Below are positions 32,129-44,400 of a stretch of DNA of 61,359 bases, piece after piece. The translations under genes were made by a program, and so were the position numbers. The DNA is from Rhodopirellula sp. SM50 (GTDB taxonomy: Bacteria > Planctomycetota > Planctomycetia > Pirellulales > Pirellulaceae). Numbering within the stretch: the first letter of the stretch is position 1; every line of letters begins with the position of its first letter. The notes below the pieces were generated by a model. That model was not told the origin of the DNA and ran no database searches. It saw only the letters and a program-made list of their open reading frames with translations. The stretch is taken from the NCBI RefSeq assembly GCF_002289565.1, contig NZ_NTFY01000025.1:1-61359 (forward strand), given 5' to 3'.

Positions 32129-33673
32129 TCAGAATGAGGCCGAAAAGATCCTGTCGATTTCCGAGGCCGGCACGTCTTCGTGAAGCATCGAACCGTATTG
32201 CAAGAAGTTCTGGTGCAGCTTGAAACAGCGCGTCAGATCGTGCTGGATATGGCTGGCCCCTGAATCGCACAGATAGCGATGCAAATAGTCGCGATAGTCG
32301 GGATGAGCACAGTGTTCGATGATTTTCAGGGCGCGTTGTTTCGGCGCCAGCCCACGCAGGTCGGCCAACCCTTGCTCGGTGACAATCACTTGAACGGAGT
32401 GTTCGCTGTGGTCGATGTGGGTGCACATCGGGACGATCGCCGAAATGCTTCCGCCTTTGGCGACCGACGGACACATGAAGATGGACGTGTAGGCATTGCG
32501 TGTGAAATCGCCGCTGCCGCCGATTCCATTCATGATCCGTTTGCCGCAGACATGGGTTGAATTGACGTGCGCAAAGATATCGACTTCCAACGCGGTGTTC
32601 ATCGAAATGATCCCGAGTTGTCGCACCGCGGCAGGATTGTTGGAAATGTCTTGTGGACGGAGCACCAGCCGCGAGGAGAAAAAGTCATGCTGCTCGTCAA
32701 GCTGTTGCATTTGTTGGGGCGAGAGCACCAGCGCACAGGTACTGGCCCCTTTCAAGCGACCTTGCAACATCAATTCGAATGCCGAGGACTGCAAGACTTC
32801 GGTGTACATGGTGAAGTCGGGCAAATCCGGATGCTCGCCGATGGCTTCCAACACCGCGTTGGCGACATTCCCCACCCCGCTTTGAATCGGCAGGAACTCG
32901 CGGGGGATCCGGCCGCCGGCGATTTCAGCGGCAAAAAATTCGGCGACGTGACGGGCGATGGCCTTGTTGACGTCATTGGCTTGGGCAAAGTCCGTCGCTT
33001 CGTCCGGCTCATTCGTTTCGACGATCCCGATCACTTTGTCCGGATCGACGCGTGCGTAGGGTTTGCCGATCCGCTGCAAGGGATGATCCAGATCGATGGC
33101 GGGTCGATACGGCGGAGTCTTGGGGATCACGATATCGGACATCTCGGCGATGCGACGCGATTGCCCGCGATTCAATTCGATGATGACGTGTTCTGCCGAA
33201 TGCAAGAACGCGGGGGAGGCACCGATGGAATTGGTCAGATAGACGCGTCCGTCGGCAGTGATCTCGGACGCTTCGATCACCGCGAAATCGATCTTTCCGA
33301 AAAAACCGAACAGGGTGAACTGGGGAACGTCGGACAGGTGCATGTCCACGAAGTCCACGTCGCCTCGATTGATTTGATCGCGTAGCGTGCGCGACGATTG
33401 ATAGGGCGCGCGCCAGCGGATCGCCTCGGCCTGGGCGAGTGCTTCGTCCAGACTGCGGCCGGTGGAAGCCCCCGTCAGCACTCGCAGCGCGTAAGGAAGC
33501 CCGGCGGCGTGGTCCTGCCGTGCGCGACGGGCCAGCGCCTGAGGCACCGCTTTGGCCGCCCCCGCCGGGGTGAATCCACTGAATGCCACCATCGCCCCGT
33601 CGGGGATCAGACTGGCCACCTCGTCAGCGTCCAAGACGGGAAATCCTTCGTAGTCCACTGAAATAGCCCCCAT
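32129..33673 (-). CDS. Acetyl-CoA hydrolase/transferase family protein
   Basis: 514 aa, the length of class I CoA-transferases of the acetyl-CoA hydrolase/succinate:acetate CoA-transferase type. Motifs are VAFSGFTPAGAAKAVP, GASTGRSLDEALA, the candidate nucleophile Glu in MYTEVLQSSAFEL (E292), GNVANAVL, NGIGGSGDFTRNAY and VTEQGLADLRGLAPKQRA. It moves CoA between acetate and another acid such as succinate or propionate; the acceptor is not determinable. No TCA or propionate genes are next to it, and it appears monocistronic. Confidence 0.9.
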   Translation of the reverse strand: MGAISVDYEGFPVLDADEVASLIPDGAMVAFSGFTPAGAAKAVPQALARRARQDHAAGLPYALRVLTGASTGRSLDEALAQAEAIRWRAPYQSSRTLRDQINRGDVDFVDMHLSDVPQFTLFGFFGKIDFAVIEASEITADGRVYLTNSIGASPAFLHSAEHVIIELNRGQSRRIAEMSDIVIPKTPPYRPAIDLDHPLQRIGKPYARVDPDKVIGIVETNEPDEATDFAQANDVNKAIARHVAEFFAAEIAGGRIPREFLPIQSGVGNVANAVLEAIGEHPDLPDFTMYTEVLQSSAFELMLQGRLKGASTCALVLSPQQMQQLDEQHDFFSSRLVLRPQDISNNPAAVRQLGIISMNTALEVDIFAHVNSTHVCGKRIMNGIGGSGDFTRNAYTSIFMCPSVAKGGSISAIVPMCTHIDHSEHSVQVIVTEQGLADLRGLAPKQRALKIIEHCAHPDYRDYLHRYLCDSGASHIQHDLTRCFKLHQNFLQYGSMLHEDVPASEIDRIFSASF

Positions 33674-33944
33674 CGCAACATGGTGTCGGAAATCGGCTGA
33701 CTCGAACGGATTCCAGGGATGCCTTCGATCTAGCCCAACAAATCACCCTCGCCGTCCTCATCACGCGGCGCTCACGGTGCTTAAAAAGCTAGGCCACGGA
33801 AAATCCATCGATCGGCCGCCAGCGGGTTTCAATCCAATTGGGCGGCGCGAGGGTTCCGAATGTGCCGCTAAGAACCCGCTAGGTCAAAACGGAAGTCCCC
33901 AAGACGATCGCCGGCTTCGCCGACGGAAAACGGGGCAAGTACCA

Positions 33945-34120
33945 ATGGCACGGGCACACGTGTTGGTGTGCAGGCTTTAGCCCAATGCCGCTAAGTTACG
34001 CGTCGTTTCTTCAGATGAGGGCCCGTAGGCTGGCGCGAACCGGCTGATATTCGTTTGATATCAGCCGGTTCGCGCCAGCGTCCGGGCCCCCTCAATCATG
34101 TTAACTTAGCGGTATTGGGC
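33945..34120. repeat. 176-bp nested hairpin element, type B copy 1
   Basis: It shares most bases with 59483-59658. The outer arms (33980-33998 with the end at 34120) are built on GCCCAATGCCGCTAAGTTA with one mismatch. The inner arms are a long GC-rich inverted repeat around GGCGCGAACCGGCTGATAT. A conserved 35-bp left flank (TTGGTGTGCAGGCTTTAG) belongs to the unit. The stretch 33674-33944 shows nothing else recognisable. Confidence 0.9.
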
Positions 34121-34193
34121 CTTAGCCGCCCGGTGTCGCTGCTCCGCCGCGAGAGGAATCGCCTTTTCGCTCGCAGGACTTTAGGGACAGAGC

Positions 34194-34991
34194 CTAGTAC
34201 CGGGAGGTGGTCGGATAGGGCAGCGGGGTGGCGATCTGGCTGTTCGCGTTGGTGCGGGCGGCGTCCAAATTAGAATTGATTTGGCGACTGAGCGCCGCGA
34301 CGCGTTCGGCGATCATCGGTTGCGTGTTGTTGAGCGCCAGGGCCCGCTGGTAATTCTGCAGGGCTTGGGGCAGATCGCCATCGGTTTCCCGCAACCGCGC
34401 CAGCGCCAACCAGGCTCTGGAGTTATTGGCATCCAACTGGACCGCATCTTCGAGATACTTCAGTGCCGTCTGGGACTCGCCGGCCTCCTCGTACAACCGC
34501 GCCAATTCCACCCGCGGTTCCGATGCCATCGGATTTGCGGACGCCCAGTTTTTGACCAAAGCGAACGCGCGGTCGGGACGGCCGGTGTCCATCAGCAACA
34601 CGGCCAACCCGCGATGGCACTCGATATGGTTGGGATCATGGTCGAGGCACTGGTTGTACAGCGCTTCGGCATTGCGAAACAGCGTTTCGTCATTCCGCTG
34701 GCTGGCCAAGCGATGCGTCGTGGCGGCCAGGTTGTAATAACCGTCAGGATTGGTCGGATCCTCCGCCACCACTTGCTGAAATTGCTGCAGCGCCGCGGTG
34801 TACTGCCCCTGTTGATGAAGCTGGGCGCCCAAGACGTTTTTTCCGCTCGCGGTCCAGCTGCAACCGACCGATGTAAGGACTGGCAATAGCGCCAGCAAGG
34901 AAATCACAGCGCGCCAGCGGGTGAAAAATCGACATCCGCAGCAGGAACCACCGCCTTGATCGCTGGCTTTCTGTTCAGATAGAAGAGTCAT
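34194..34991 (-). CDS. Tetratricopeptide-repeat lipoprotein
   Basis: 265 aa. After a basic leader, a hydrophobic segment (ISLLALLPVLTSVGC) ends in a lipobox with C44, so it is probably lipid-anchored outside the cytoplasm. About four to five TPR units follow (GAQLHQQGQYTAALQQFQQVVAEDP, ALYNQCLDHDPNHIECHRGLAVLL, ARLYEEAGESQTALKYLEDAVQLD, ARLRETDGDLPQALQNYQRALALN). TPRs mediate protein contacts; the partner is unknown. The upstream 465 bp separate it from the divergent giant gene. Confidence 0.85.
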   Translation of the reverse strand: MTLLSEQKASDQGGGSCCGCRFFTRWRAVISLLALLPVLTSVGCSWTASGKNVLGAQLHQQGQYTAALQQFQQVVAEDPTNPDGYYNLAATTHRLASQRNDETLFRNAEALYNQCLDHDPNHIECHRGLAVLLMDTGRPDRAFALVKNWASANPMASEPRVELARLYEEAGESQTALKYLEDAVQLDANNSRAWLALARLRETDGDLPQALQNYQRALALNNTQPMIAERVAALSRQINSNLDAARTNANSQIATPLPYPTTSRY

Positions 34992-35456
34992 TTAACTGCC
35001 ATCCTGACATGTTACGACCGCACCTACAGGGGGGATCAACTGAGACCCGTCGGAGGCGTCGCGGTCCAAAGAGCGTCGCATTGTGCAGGCAAACCCTATC
35101 AACACGCGCCGAAACCACGCAAGAGAGGAACTTTCGTGCCGCAAACCACGTCGAACGGGGCACGTGTTCGCTCGCAATGCCAATCTGCACGGATTAAGAC
35201 GGTCGTAACAATCGTGGTAGACAGCCCAAACCCCGTGAAAAACGCCTTTTTCATTGCGGTTCCACACGACCTAATTACACTTCGTGCCAGGTACCGCCGC
35301 GCAACAGCGCAGATCCCCTAGCTTATCGATTTTGCAACTTTTGACCTAAGACGGGTCAACTCCGACAACCGACGTGTTGTTGCCGGACTCAACCCCACAA
35401 GTGCTGCCCCAACAGACTGACTGCCCGCAACCCGGGCATAATGACGAGGCCTCTGG
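34992..35456. other. Divergent region upstream of the giant gene
   Basis: This 465-bp gap separates the TPR lipoprotein gene (minus) and the 5264-aa gene (plus). It must hold both promoters. No convincing boxes, operators or structured leader were found, and short frames here lack support. Confidence 0.4.
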
Positions 35457-38400
35457 ATGACCTTCCGCAAACCATCGCATTCCCTTCGCACCCATCTCAG
35501 CCGCAACTCCGGGTTGCACTCCGATGGTACGACGCCACCGGCCGCTGCACCTCGTGCAGGCCGTCACCGCCGCAGCGAGAAGCGCCGCGACGAGAAACGC
35601 CGGTCGCTCATGGAGAGTTTGGAGACGCGCCAATTGCTGGCCGGTCCCGAGCTGATCGGAATTCAGCCCAACGAGGGCGATCTGTTGTTCAACGGCGACA
35701 CGTTGAACTTTTCGCCCAAGGAGTTGGTCTTCCGATTCGACGACAACACGCGGATCGACGAGAGCACTTTGGATGCGATTCGCATCACGCGTGCGGGCGA
35801 GGACCGAACGTTTGAATCGGCGTCGGTCACAAGTGACATGGGAACCGGCGGCACGGCGTTGTTTGAATTCCGCGCCCGTCAATCGGGCAGCTTGGGCAAC
35901 GGGATCACGCTGGAGTTCACCGAGACCAATCGCGTCGGCACGTCGGCACCGATCATCACGACCGACGGACGCACGATCACGATCGACATCAACACCAATC
36001 CGTTGCAGCGGACGCTGGCTCGGGACTTGGTTTCGGCGATCAATCGCGATCTGAGAATCAATAGCAGTGATCCGTTGCGTTCGGGTGATCTGATCGAAGC
36101 GATTCAGATCAGCGGGGCATCGGGACAACGCATCGCTTCCTCGGCCAGCGTGCAAGACAAAACGTTGGTGCTCGACGGGGCCAACGCCGCGCAAGCGGTG
36201 ACCGACTTTGGGACCAACGGCGCGGTCCGAGTGCGATTGATTTCACAGCTTCCCGGTCTGGACGGCCGCGGCACCAACCTGGTGGTCGAACAGCGCAATT
36301 TCGGCGGGCCGGCCAATCCGGTCGTCGTCGTCAGCGACCAAACGATTCGCGTCCAACTGAACAGTTTCTCCGCCGATCCGACGACGGCCGACGAGTTTGT
36401 CAACGCGATCAACTCCAACCCGCAAGCCTCCGCGCTGATCCAGGCGACCATTCAGGAAGGCAACGGGTCGACGTCGATCGGCCAGCGAACGGTCAACTAT
36501 TCACCGATCAATCTCAGTGGTGTCAGTGACGTCGTGGTCGAACCCGGGTATGTCGGGTTGGGTGATTCTTCACGCGAAGTGATTTTTCGATTTGCCGAAC
36601 CGCTGCCCGATGACATCTACCAGATCGACGTGCTGGGCACCGGGAATTTCGCGCTGCGTGGCGAAGACGGTGAAGCGTTCCAGGACGGCACCGATTTGAC
36701 ACGGGTGTTCAACATCAACTTGGGACCACAGGTGGTCGCGGTCGTTCCCGAACCGGTCCGTCGCCAACCCAACGGGACCCTCGGAACCGAATCCGGCAAG
36801 ATCGAAGTTCACTTCAACGACGACGATCTGCTGCAGTCGGCGGCCGTGAACCCCAACTTTTATCAGCTGATCTTCACCCGCGACACGGTCGACAACACCG
36901 ACGACGTGATCGTTCGGATCAGCCCCACCGCCAGTGCGATCACCAACACCAAGGTGGGAGATGTCTGGACGGTCACGTTGCCCGGCACCGTCAGGTACAG
37001 CAACATCACGAACATCGCCACGCTGGACTACAAGCGGGCACTCTCTCGAATTCCGGATCCGGAAACCCCCGGGCAACTGCTGACCGGAAACGCGCGGCTG
37101 CGGGTCGGAACGGCAGAGAATTTGCCGATGGCGCCCCAAGAGATCACGCTGCCGATCGGCACCCCGGGTGCCCCCGACGGCGCCGGCGACAGCTTCCTGA
37201 CCGCGTACGACTTGAACACGACGTGGAGTCTAAGCGGCGCGACGACGACGCGTTCGGCGACGCTGGTCAGCGAGATCCGCAACGAGACACCGTTCGAATT
37301 GGACCTCCCCGGTCCCGACGTCCCGGGCACGCGGGTCATTCGTCCCGAAGATCCCTCGCGACTCGATCGCGTGGTGCCGTTGGATTATGTCCGCCAGTTC
37401 GCCGACACGGTCGATGGGATCACGACGATCGAATACGACTTCGTCGCCAGTTGGTTGGGCGATGACCCCAACCGTCCGGGGATCACCGCGGACACCAATT
37501 ATTTCAACATCATCAGCGAAGAACAAAAACAACGCGTCCGCGAGGTGATGTCGCTTTACAGCGAGTACCTGGGTGTCGCTTTTGTCGAAGTTTCTGATCG
37601 CGACCCCGCCGACATCGGTGGTTTTTCGATCGTCGTCGGTGACTTGTACGGTGGTGATGAACGCGAAGCCAGCGCCCAGGGCGGCCTGGCCGTGGTCACC
37701 CGCGATCGCGACAATGACGGTGTCGATGACCTGGTCGTGATGGACTTCCAAGACTTTGACGAGTCGATCGATGATCAATTCGGCGGCGAGTTCTTCCGCG
37801 GGGCAATGTTCGGCGTCGGCCAGCTGCTCGGCTACGGCTATGCCGATGACCTGCCGCAACCGGTCACCCAAAGCACCGACTTTATTTTCCAGCCGGGGAC
37901 GGACAACGAGCCGGCATTCCCCAGTTACGCGGACATCGTCCACGGCCAGTATCTGTATCGCCCGGACAGCACCGACATCGACATGTATCGCTTCCAGGTC
38001 GACCAGACCGGATCGATCGCGATCGAAACCATCGCCGAGCGCCTGGGCACCCCCAGCCTGTTGGACACCCAGCTTCGACTGTACGTCGAAGACGCCAACG
38101 GACAGTTCGTCGAGATCGCTCAGAACGACGACTACTTTAGCAACGATTCGTTGATCCGAATCGACAACGTCAATCCCGGCAACTACATGATCGGTGTCAG
38201 TGCCAAGGGCAACGACACCTACGATCCCGTGATTCCGGGCACCGGCTTCGGCGGCACCAGCCAAGGCAGCTACGAGCTGCGTGTGGATTTCACACCCTCG
38301 GCCGTCAGCACGATGGTCGACAACACCGGCATCCCGCTCGACGGTGACGCCGACGGCACACCGGGCGGAACGTTCAACTACTGGTTCAAACCGTCCGATC

Positions 38401-41400
38401 CCTCCGAAACCCTCTACGTCGACAAGGGTAACGTGACGCTGCGTCAGGCCAGCGGGTTCCTGCCGTCGAGCCTGGGTGACCTGGCCTTCATCGAAGCCTT
38501 CCAGACGCGGACGATCGGCTATGTCAACAACGCTTACGATGAAATCGATCTGGCTGTTGCCGACGCCAGCCGCATGTCGATCCTGAAACAAAAGGCCTTC
38601 AACGGCACCCTGACCGAACTGAACCAGTTACGTCTGTCGGGCAATCTGAACGACATCCAGCGTGCCGACTCGATCACCCGCTACCTGTCCGAGTTGGACC
38701 TGACCATCCGCGTGCTCGGCAACGGTGGTCGTGACGGATTGGTGCACACCGCGGGCGACAACTTCAGCTACAACATCGGCGTCAATGACAGCGGATTGGC
38801 ACTGGAGGACGGCACCAGTTTGAATCTGCCTGCGGGCATCCAGATGATGGTCGACGCCGGCGCGATCCTGAAGTTCAGCAACACCCGGTTGGGCGTCGGC
38901 AGCGTCGCGCCGACGATCGACTTGAGCGGTGCGAACCTGCAAGTGCTCGGAACGCCGACGCTGGTTACCAGCACGGGCTTGCCGGCCCGCGATGAGTCCG
39001 GCGGGATCGTCCCGGGCAGCGTCTTTTTCACCAGCATCAATGACGATTCGATCGGCACCGGGAACCAGATCGGCGTCCTGCCGGCGGCGCAACCGGGCGA
39101 TTGGGGCGGCATCGATTTCCGTGGGGATCTCGACACGGCCGACGAACTGCGGATCAATCCCGAAGACCAAGGGATCTTCAACAACCATATTCAATACGCG
39201 GACATTCGCTACGGCGGTAGCGCCGTGCCGATCGGCGGCCGCAGCGTCGTCGTCTCGCCGATCGACATGGCGATCACGCGTCCGACGATCATCAACTCGA
39301 CGATCAGCAACAGCGCCGACGCTGCGATCGCCGCGACCCCGGACACGTTCCGCGAAGATCGATTCACCGATCCCAAGTACCAACAATCCGGACCGTTCAC
39401 GCCCGATTACACCCGTGTCGGACCGGAGATCCACGGCAACACCGTGATCGACAACAGCATCAACGGTTTGTTCGTTCGCCTGCGGACGCGGAGCGGATCG
39501 ACACTCGAATCGGTCACCACCAGCACGCGTTTTGACGACAGCGACATCACGCACGTGCTGACCGAAAACCTGGTCATCGCCGGCACCCCGGGCGGTCCGA
39601 TCCTGCAGTCCGGCGCCCCCTCGTCGTTCCTGATCCGATTGTCGGCCCGGCCGACCGACGGTGCCGTCCCGGCGGGCACCTACGTTTACCGATTGACCAA
39701 CGTGACCGACGCCAATTTGGAGTCGGCCGCCAGCGAGGCGACGGTTTCGATCACGACGACCAGCACCGGCGGAATCCGTTTGCAACAACTGCCGACGGTC
39801 GAACCCGGCAGCGCGACCGTGGCGCGGCGACTGTACCGTGCGACCGTCGTCGGCGGCGTCCCCGGCCCGTTCGAACTGGTCGCCCAGCTCAACGCCAGCA
39901 GCACGTCGTTCACCGATCGTTTGGCCAACGGTGGCGCGGAAATGCAGGTCACGTCCAGCCCGCTCCGCAGCCGTCTGGACGCCAGTCTGGTGATCGATCC
40001 GTCGACCGTCGTGAAAGTCGACTCGGCGCGGATCGAGGCCCGCTTTGGCGCCAACCTGATTGCCGAAGGCACCTCCGGCAACCCGGTCGTGATCACCAGC
40101 TTGGAAGACCAACGCTACGGCGGCGGCGGGACCTTTGACACCAATGACCGCGGCAACGCCGCTGAAATCGCACCCGGCGATTGGGGCGGACTGTACATCG
40201 GCCATGGTTCCTCGGCCAGCATCGACAATGCCGTGATCGCCGGCGGCGGCGGAACGACCCGCATCGAAGGTGGCTTTGCGTCGTTCAACGCGATCGAAGT
40301 CCATCAAGGCGAACTGCGTCTGACCAACAGCCGGATCGAGCAGAGCGCCGACGGACGCGGCTCGCTCAACGGCACCCGCGTGGGACGCAGCGACAACGCA
40401 TCGGGAGCCGTGTTCGTTCGTGCGGCAACCCCGATCATCGTCGACAACGACTTCATCGATAACGAAGCCGCGGCGATCTCGATCGACATCAACTCGCTCA
40501 ACGCGTTGGAGGTCTTTGACAGCGGGCGATCGACCGGCTCGATCGACAAGTTTGACATCATCGGCAACAGCGGACCGCTGATCGAGGACAACTCCATCAC
40601 GCGTAACGCGATCAACGGCCTGGCCGTTCGAGGCGGCCAACTGGTCACCGAAGGCGTGTGGGACGATGTCGACATCGTGCACGTCGTCACCGACACCATC
40701 GAAATCCCCAACAAACACATTTACGGCGGTTTGCGGCTGATCAGTGATGCCCGCGGATCGCTGGTCGTCAAACTGCAGACCCAGGCCGGTGAAGAGCAAA
40801 CCAACCCGGCCGGGATCGTCGTCGGCGGATCGTTGCTGACCGCCGCGGATGAATTCCGTGACATCGCCGATCGCATCGGCGGATCGTTGCAATTGATCGG
40901 CCACCCCGATTTCCCCGTCATCATGACCGCCTTGTCCGATGACTTCTCGGGCGCCGGATTCACCATCGACGGCTTCGCACAAGTCGACACCGACAACGAC
41001 GGCGTGATCAGCGGCGTCATCACCGGTGACGATGATGACACCGGCACGGGAACCGGCGGCGCACTGGTCGGAACGCTTCCGACCGGCCCCGAAGTCAACT
41101 TGGGCACGACGATCGACAACGACGTCGCGGCGACCATCACCGGGTCGTTCACCGCAACGATCGGAGACGCCAACGAAGTGCTGACCAGCGCCACCACGGT
41201 CGAAACGCCCACCGGCCAACAACTGCTCAACCAAGACTTTGTCTTCCAGTACAGCACCTACCTGACCAGCGGCGGCAACACCACCGCGTTGGCGGCGACC
41301 ACGATCACGCAACCCGCGACCCTGATCGCGAACGACCGCGTGGAAAGCCGCGGCACCTACACCGGCCCCAACGGAGACGTCAACTGGGTCGCGACCAGCT

Positions 41401-44400
41401 TTTTCATCAACGGATTGCCGACGTTGTTCTCCACGCTGGACCTGCAATCCGGCTCACCGCTGGGTGACATTCGAGTGGTCAGTTACTTGGACGAGGACGT
41501 TCAAGGGATTTCGGACGACGTGCTGTACACCGTGGGAACGCCCGGGCAAGCCGATTTCCGCGCCTACACCGTCGACGGTCCGCTACGGATCGGATTCTCC
41601 CATGGTGGCTTCTACACCAACGACGGCGTCAATCAACTCGGTGCGACCTATGAAGGTTGGGCGGCCGACCGGTTCGCCGATCTTCGAACCCAAATCACGG
41701 CCGGAACACAAACCTATTCGATCCCCGGCGTGATCGACTTGAATGACTTGCCCCAAGGCAACGACCCGATCTTCGGAACGACCTTCGGCCCCGGCGACAT
41801 CACCACGGCCCACTCCTGGGTCCTCGATTCCAACGCGTCAAGCGCCCGCGTGACCAGTTTCTTGGAACTGCTGGCTTCGGACCCGACCGTCGCTCAATCC
41901 CCCAACCTGGTCCAAGCCGGCCAGTGGAACGGCGTCACGATCCGCGAAGCAGCCAACGACCGCAACGTCGCCGCCGTGGCCGAACAAGAACCGGTGCGAA
42001 CGACCGTGTTCGACACCAATTCCTTCCCCGGACAAGCCCAGTTCCTCGGTGAACTTGCCCCCGATGAACAGTCCGGCGACGAGAACCGACGACTCGGATT
42101 CATCGTCGACGGTGCGATCACCACGCGTAACGATGTCGACGTTTATACCTTCATCGCCGAAAGCAACACGGAAGTCTGGTTGGACATCGACCGCACCAGC
42201 AGCGGACTCGATACGGTGATCGAACTGATCGATTTCAACGGCGACATTCTGGCCGCGTCGAACGACTCGCTGTTGGCCGAACGGGACGTCGCGACCGGCA
42301 TCTACGTTTCGCCGCGTTTAGACAGCGATGCGGCCCAACCGCTGACGGTCAACGAAGAGCGGATCCCCGTCCAACGGATCACGGTCGATTACGACATCGT
42401 CAACGCCACCAGCGGGAACCTGACCTTTGGACTGGCAAGTGCCCCGGGAACGACGGTCAATGTCGACGCGGCGGACTTCAACGCCAATCCCGCCGGTTCG
42501 ATCGCAGCGGCGCTCAACGGCGCCTTCCAAAGCGAAGTCGGTTTCGTCACCACGCAGTTGCTCTCGCGAAGCGCAACGGGTGACTTCGTGATCGAAGTCC
42601 GCTTCGACGCCGCCTTCTTCACGGCCCTGGAAGTCCCCGAAATCATTGGAACGGCCAACCCGATTTTCCCGGCGATCGGAAGTCTCGGCTTTGAAACCGA
42701 CATCTTGGATTCGGTGCTGCAAGACACGTATTCCTACAACGCCAAAGACGCCGGGATGCGAATTCGTCTTCCGGGCGAATCCGGCACGCTGAACCAGTAT
42801 CACGTGCGGGTGCGCAGCAGCAACACGCGTGACGGCAGCGACCTGGACACCCTGGTCAACGGAAACGTTCTCGGCGGGCTGACCCAAGGCCGCTACTCGA
42901 TGCAAATCCGTCTGGGTGAGACCGACGAAAGTCCCGGCACACAGATTCGATTGACCGACGTCCGCTACGCGACCAACGGGGTCCAAATCATCGGCCAACC
43001 GTTGCACTCACCGTTGACCGGCGAAGAAGCGGAGACGACGGCCAGCAATGAAACGGCCTCCGAAGCTCAGCGACTGGGCTACTACGGCACCACGGCCGAT
43101 GCGGGAATCGAAGCCGGCCCGCTGCAGAGCGATCGACTGGCCAAGTCCTTTGCCGGCGTCATCGACTCGGCCACCGACGTGGATTGGTATTCGTTCGACA
43201 TTCAATACGAAAACCTGACGCGCGATGGTGATCCGCTGTATCTATCCACGGTGATCGACTTGGACTACGCGTCCAACTTCGCCCGCAGCGACATGGCGTT
43301 GTACGTGTTCAACGCGCAAGGCGATTTGATCTACACCGCCACCGACAGCAACATCGCCAACGACCTGCCGGCGTCCAGTTCCAACAACAGCAGCGATGAT
43401 CTCAGTCGTGGCGGCGCCGGCGTCCAGGATCCGTTCTTGGGCAGCGTCGAACTGCTCGAAGGCACCTACTACGTCGCGATCGCCAATCAGACGCAAGTCC
43501 CGATTGCGATGGATCAGTTCTTCAACCCGGCCAGCAACAACCCGCTGGTCCGCTTGGCTCCGATTGATGCGATCGATCGGATTGCCCAAGACGACATGAA
43601 CGACCGCGTGCTGTTCGACGAAACCTCGATCGTCCCGTATTCGCTCGACGACGTCGTCCTGTACGTCAACACGAATTCCGGACTGCACGTCGTTAACCCC
43701 TTCACCGGGCAAAACTACGGACAAGTCGGCAACTTCGGCAATGAAGACATCTACGACGTGGCGTTCCGCAGCAACGGCGAACTGTTCGCGTACACCGGAT
43801 TCGGCAACCGGGTCCGCAGCGACAGCACCTGGTTCTACGTTCAAATTGATACGGGCACCGCGGCACTGAATCAACTCAGCGCCGGAGCCGGCATCACGAC
43901 CTACGGCGACATTCTGTTCGAAGTCAATTCGCAACAGATCTTGGACGGTGTTTCCGACGAAGGGATCTTTGTCGAAGCCATCTCGATCCGCGAGTACAAA
44001 AACGTCGAACGCGGCTTGTTCGTCGGCAGCCGTCCGACGTTCAACGGTGCGTCGGGATTGGAGTATCGCGACAACGTGTTGTGGGAATTCAGCCCGCAAA
44101 CGGGTCTGGCGGTCGGCCCCTCGTTCAACCGTTTCCTGTTCAACTCCGGTGCCGGAACGATCCCGCGTGAAATCGGCCAGATCGACACGACCGCCCCCGC
44201 GACGGCGTTTTCGACTCAGCTGGGTGTTCCCGACGTGGTCGAAGTGGTCGGCAGCGGTTTGCTGCAACAACAGCTCTTTGACGGCGATACGTTCACGCTG
44301 ATCAGCGGCACCACGACGACGTCCTTCGAAATCAACATCGCCGGCAATGTGGCCGTGACCGGATCGCCGGCCCTGGACGGCGACACGATGACGATCGGAT

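Noticed and set aside
38628..41447. 939-codon open frame on the minus strand inside the giant gene
   Set aside because: The translation is Arg/Gly/Asp-rich without domains; such long antisense frames are expected where GC-rich codons repeat. Similar shadows at 43242-45710, 46194-47867, 49281-51095 and 56697-58844 were left out for the same reason.
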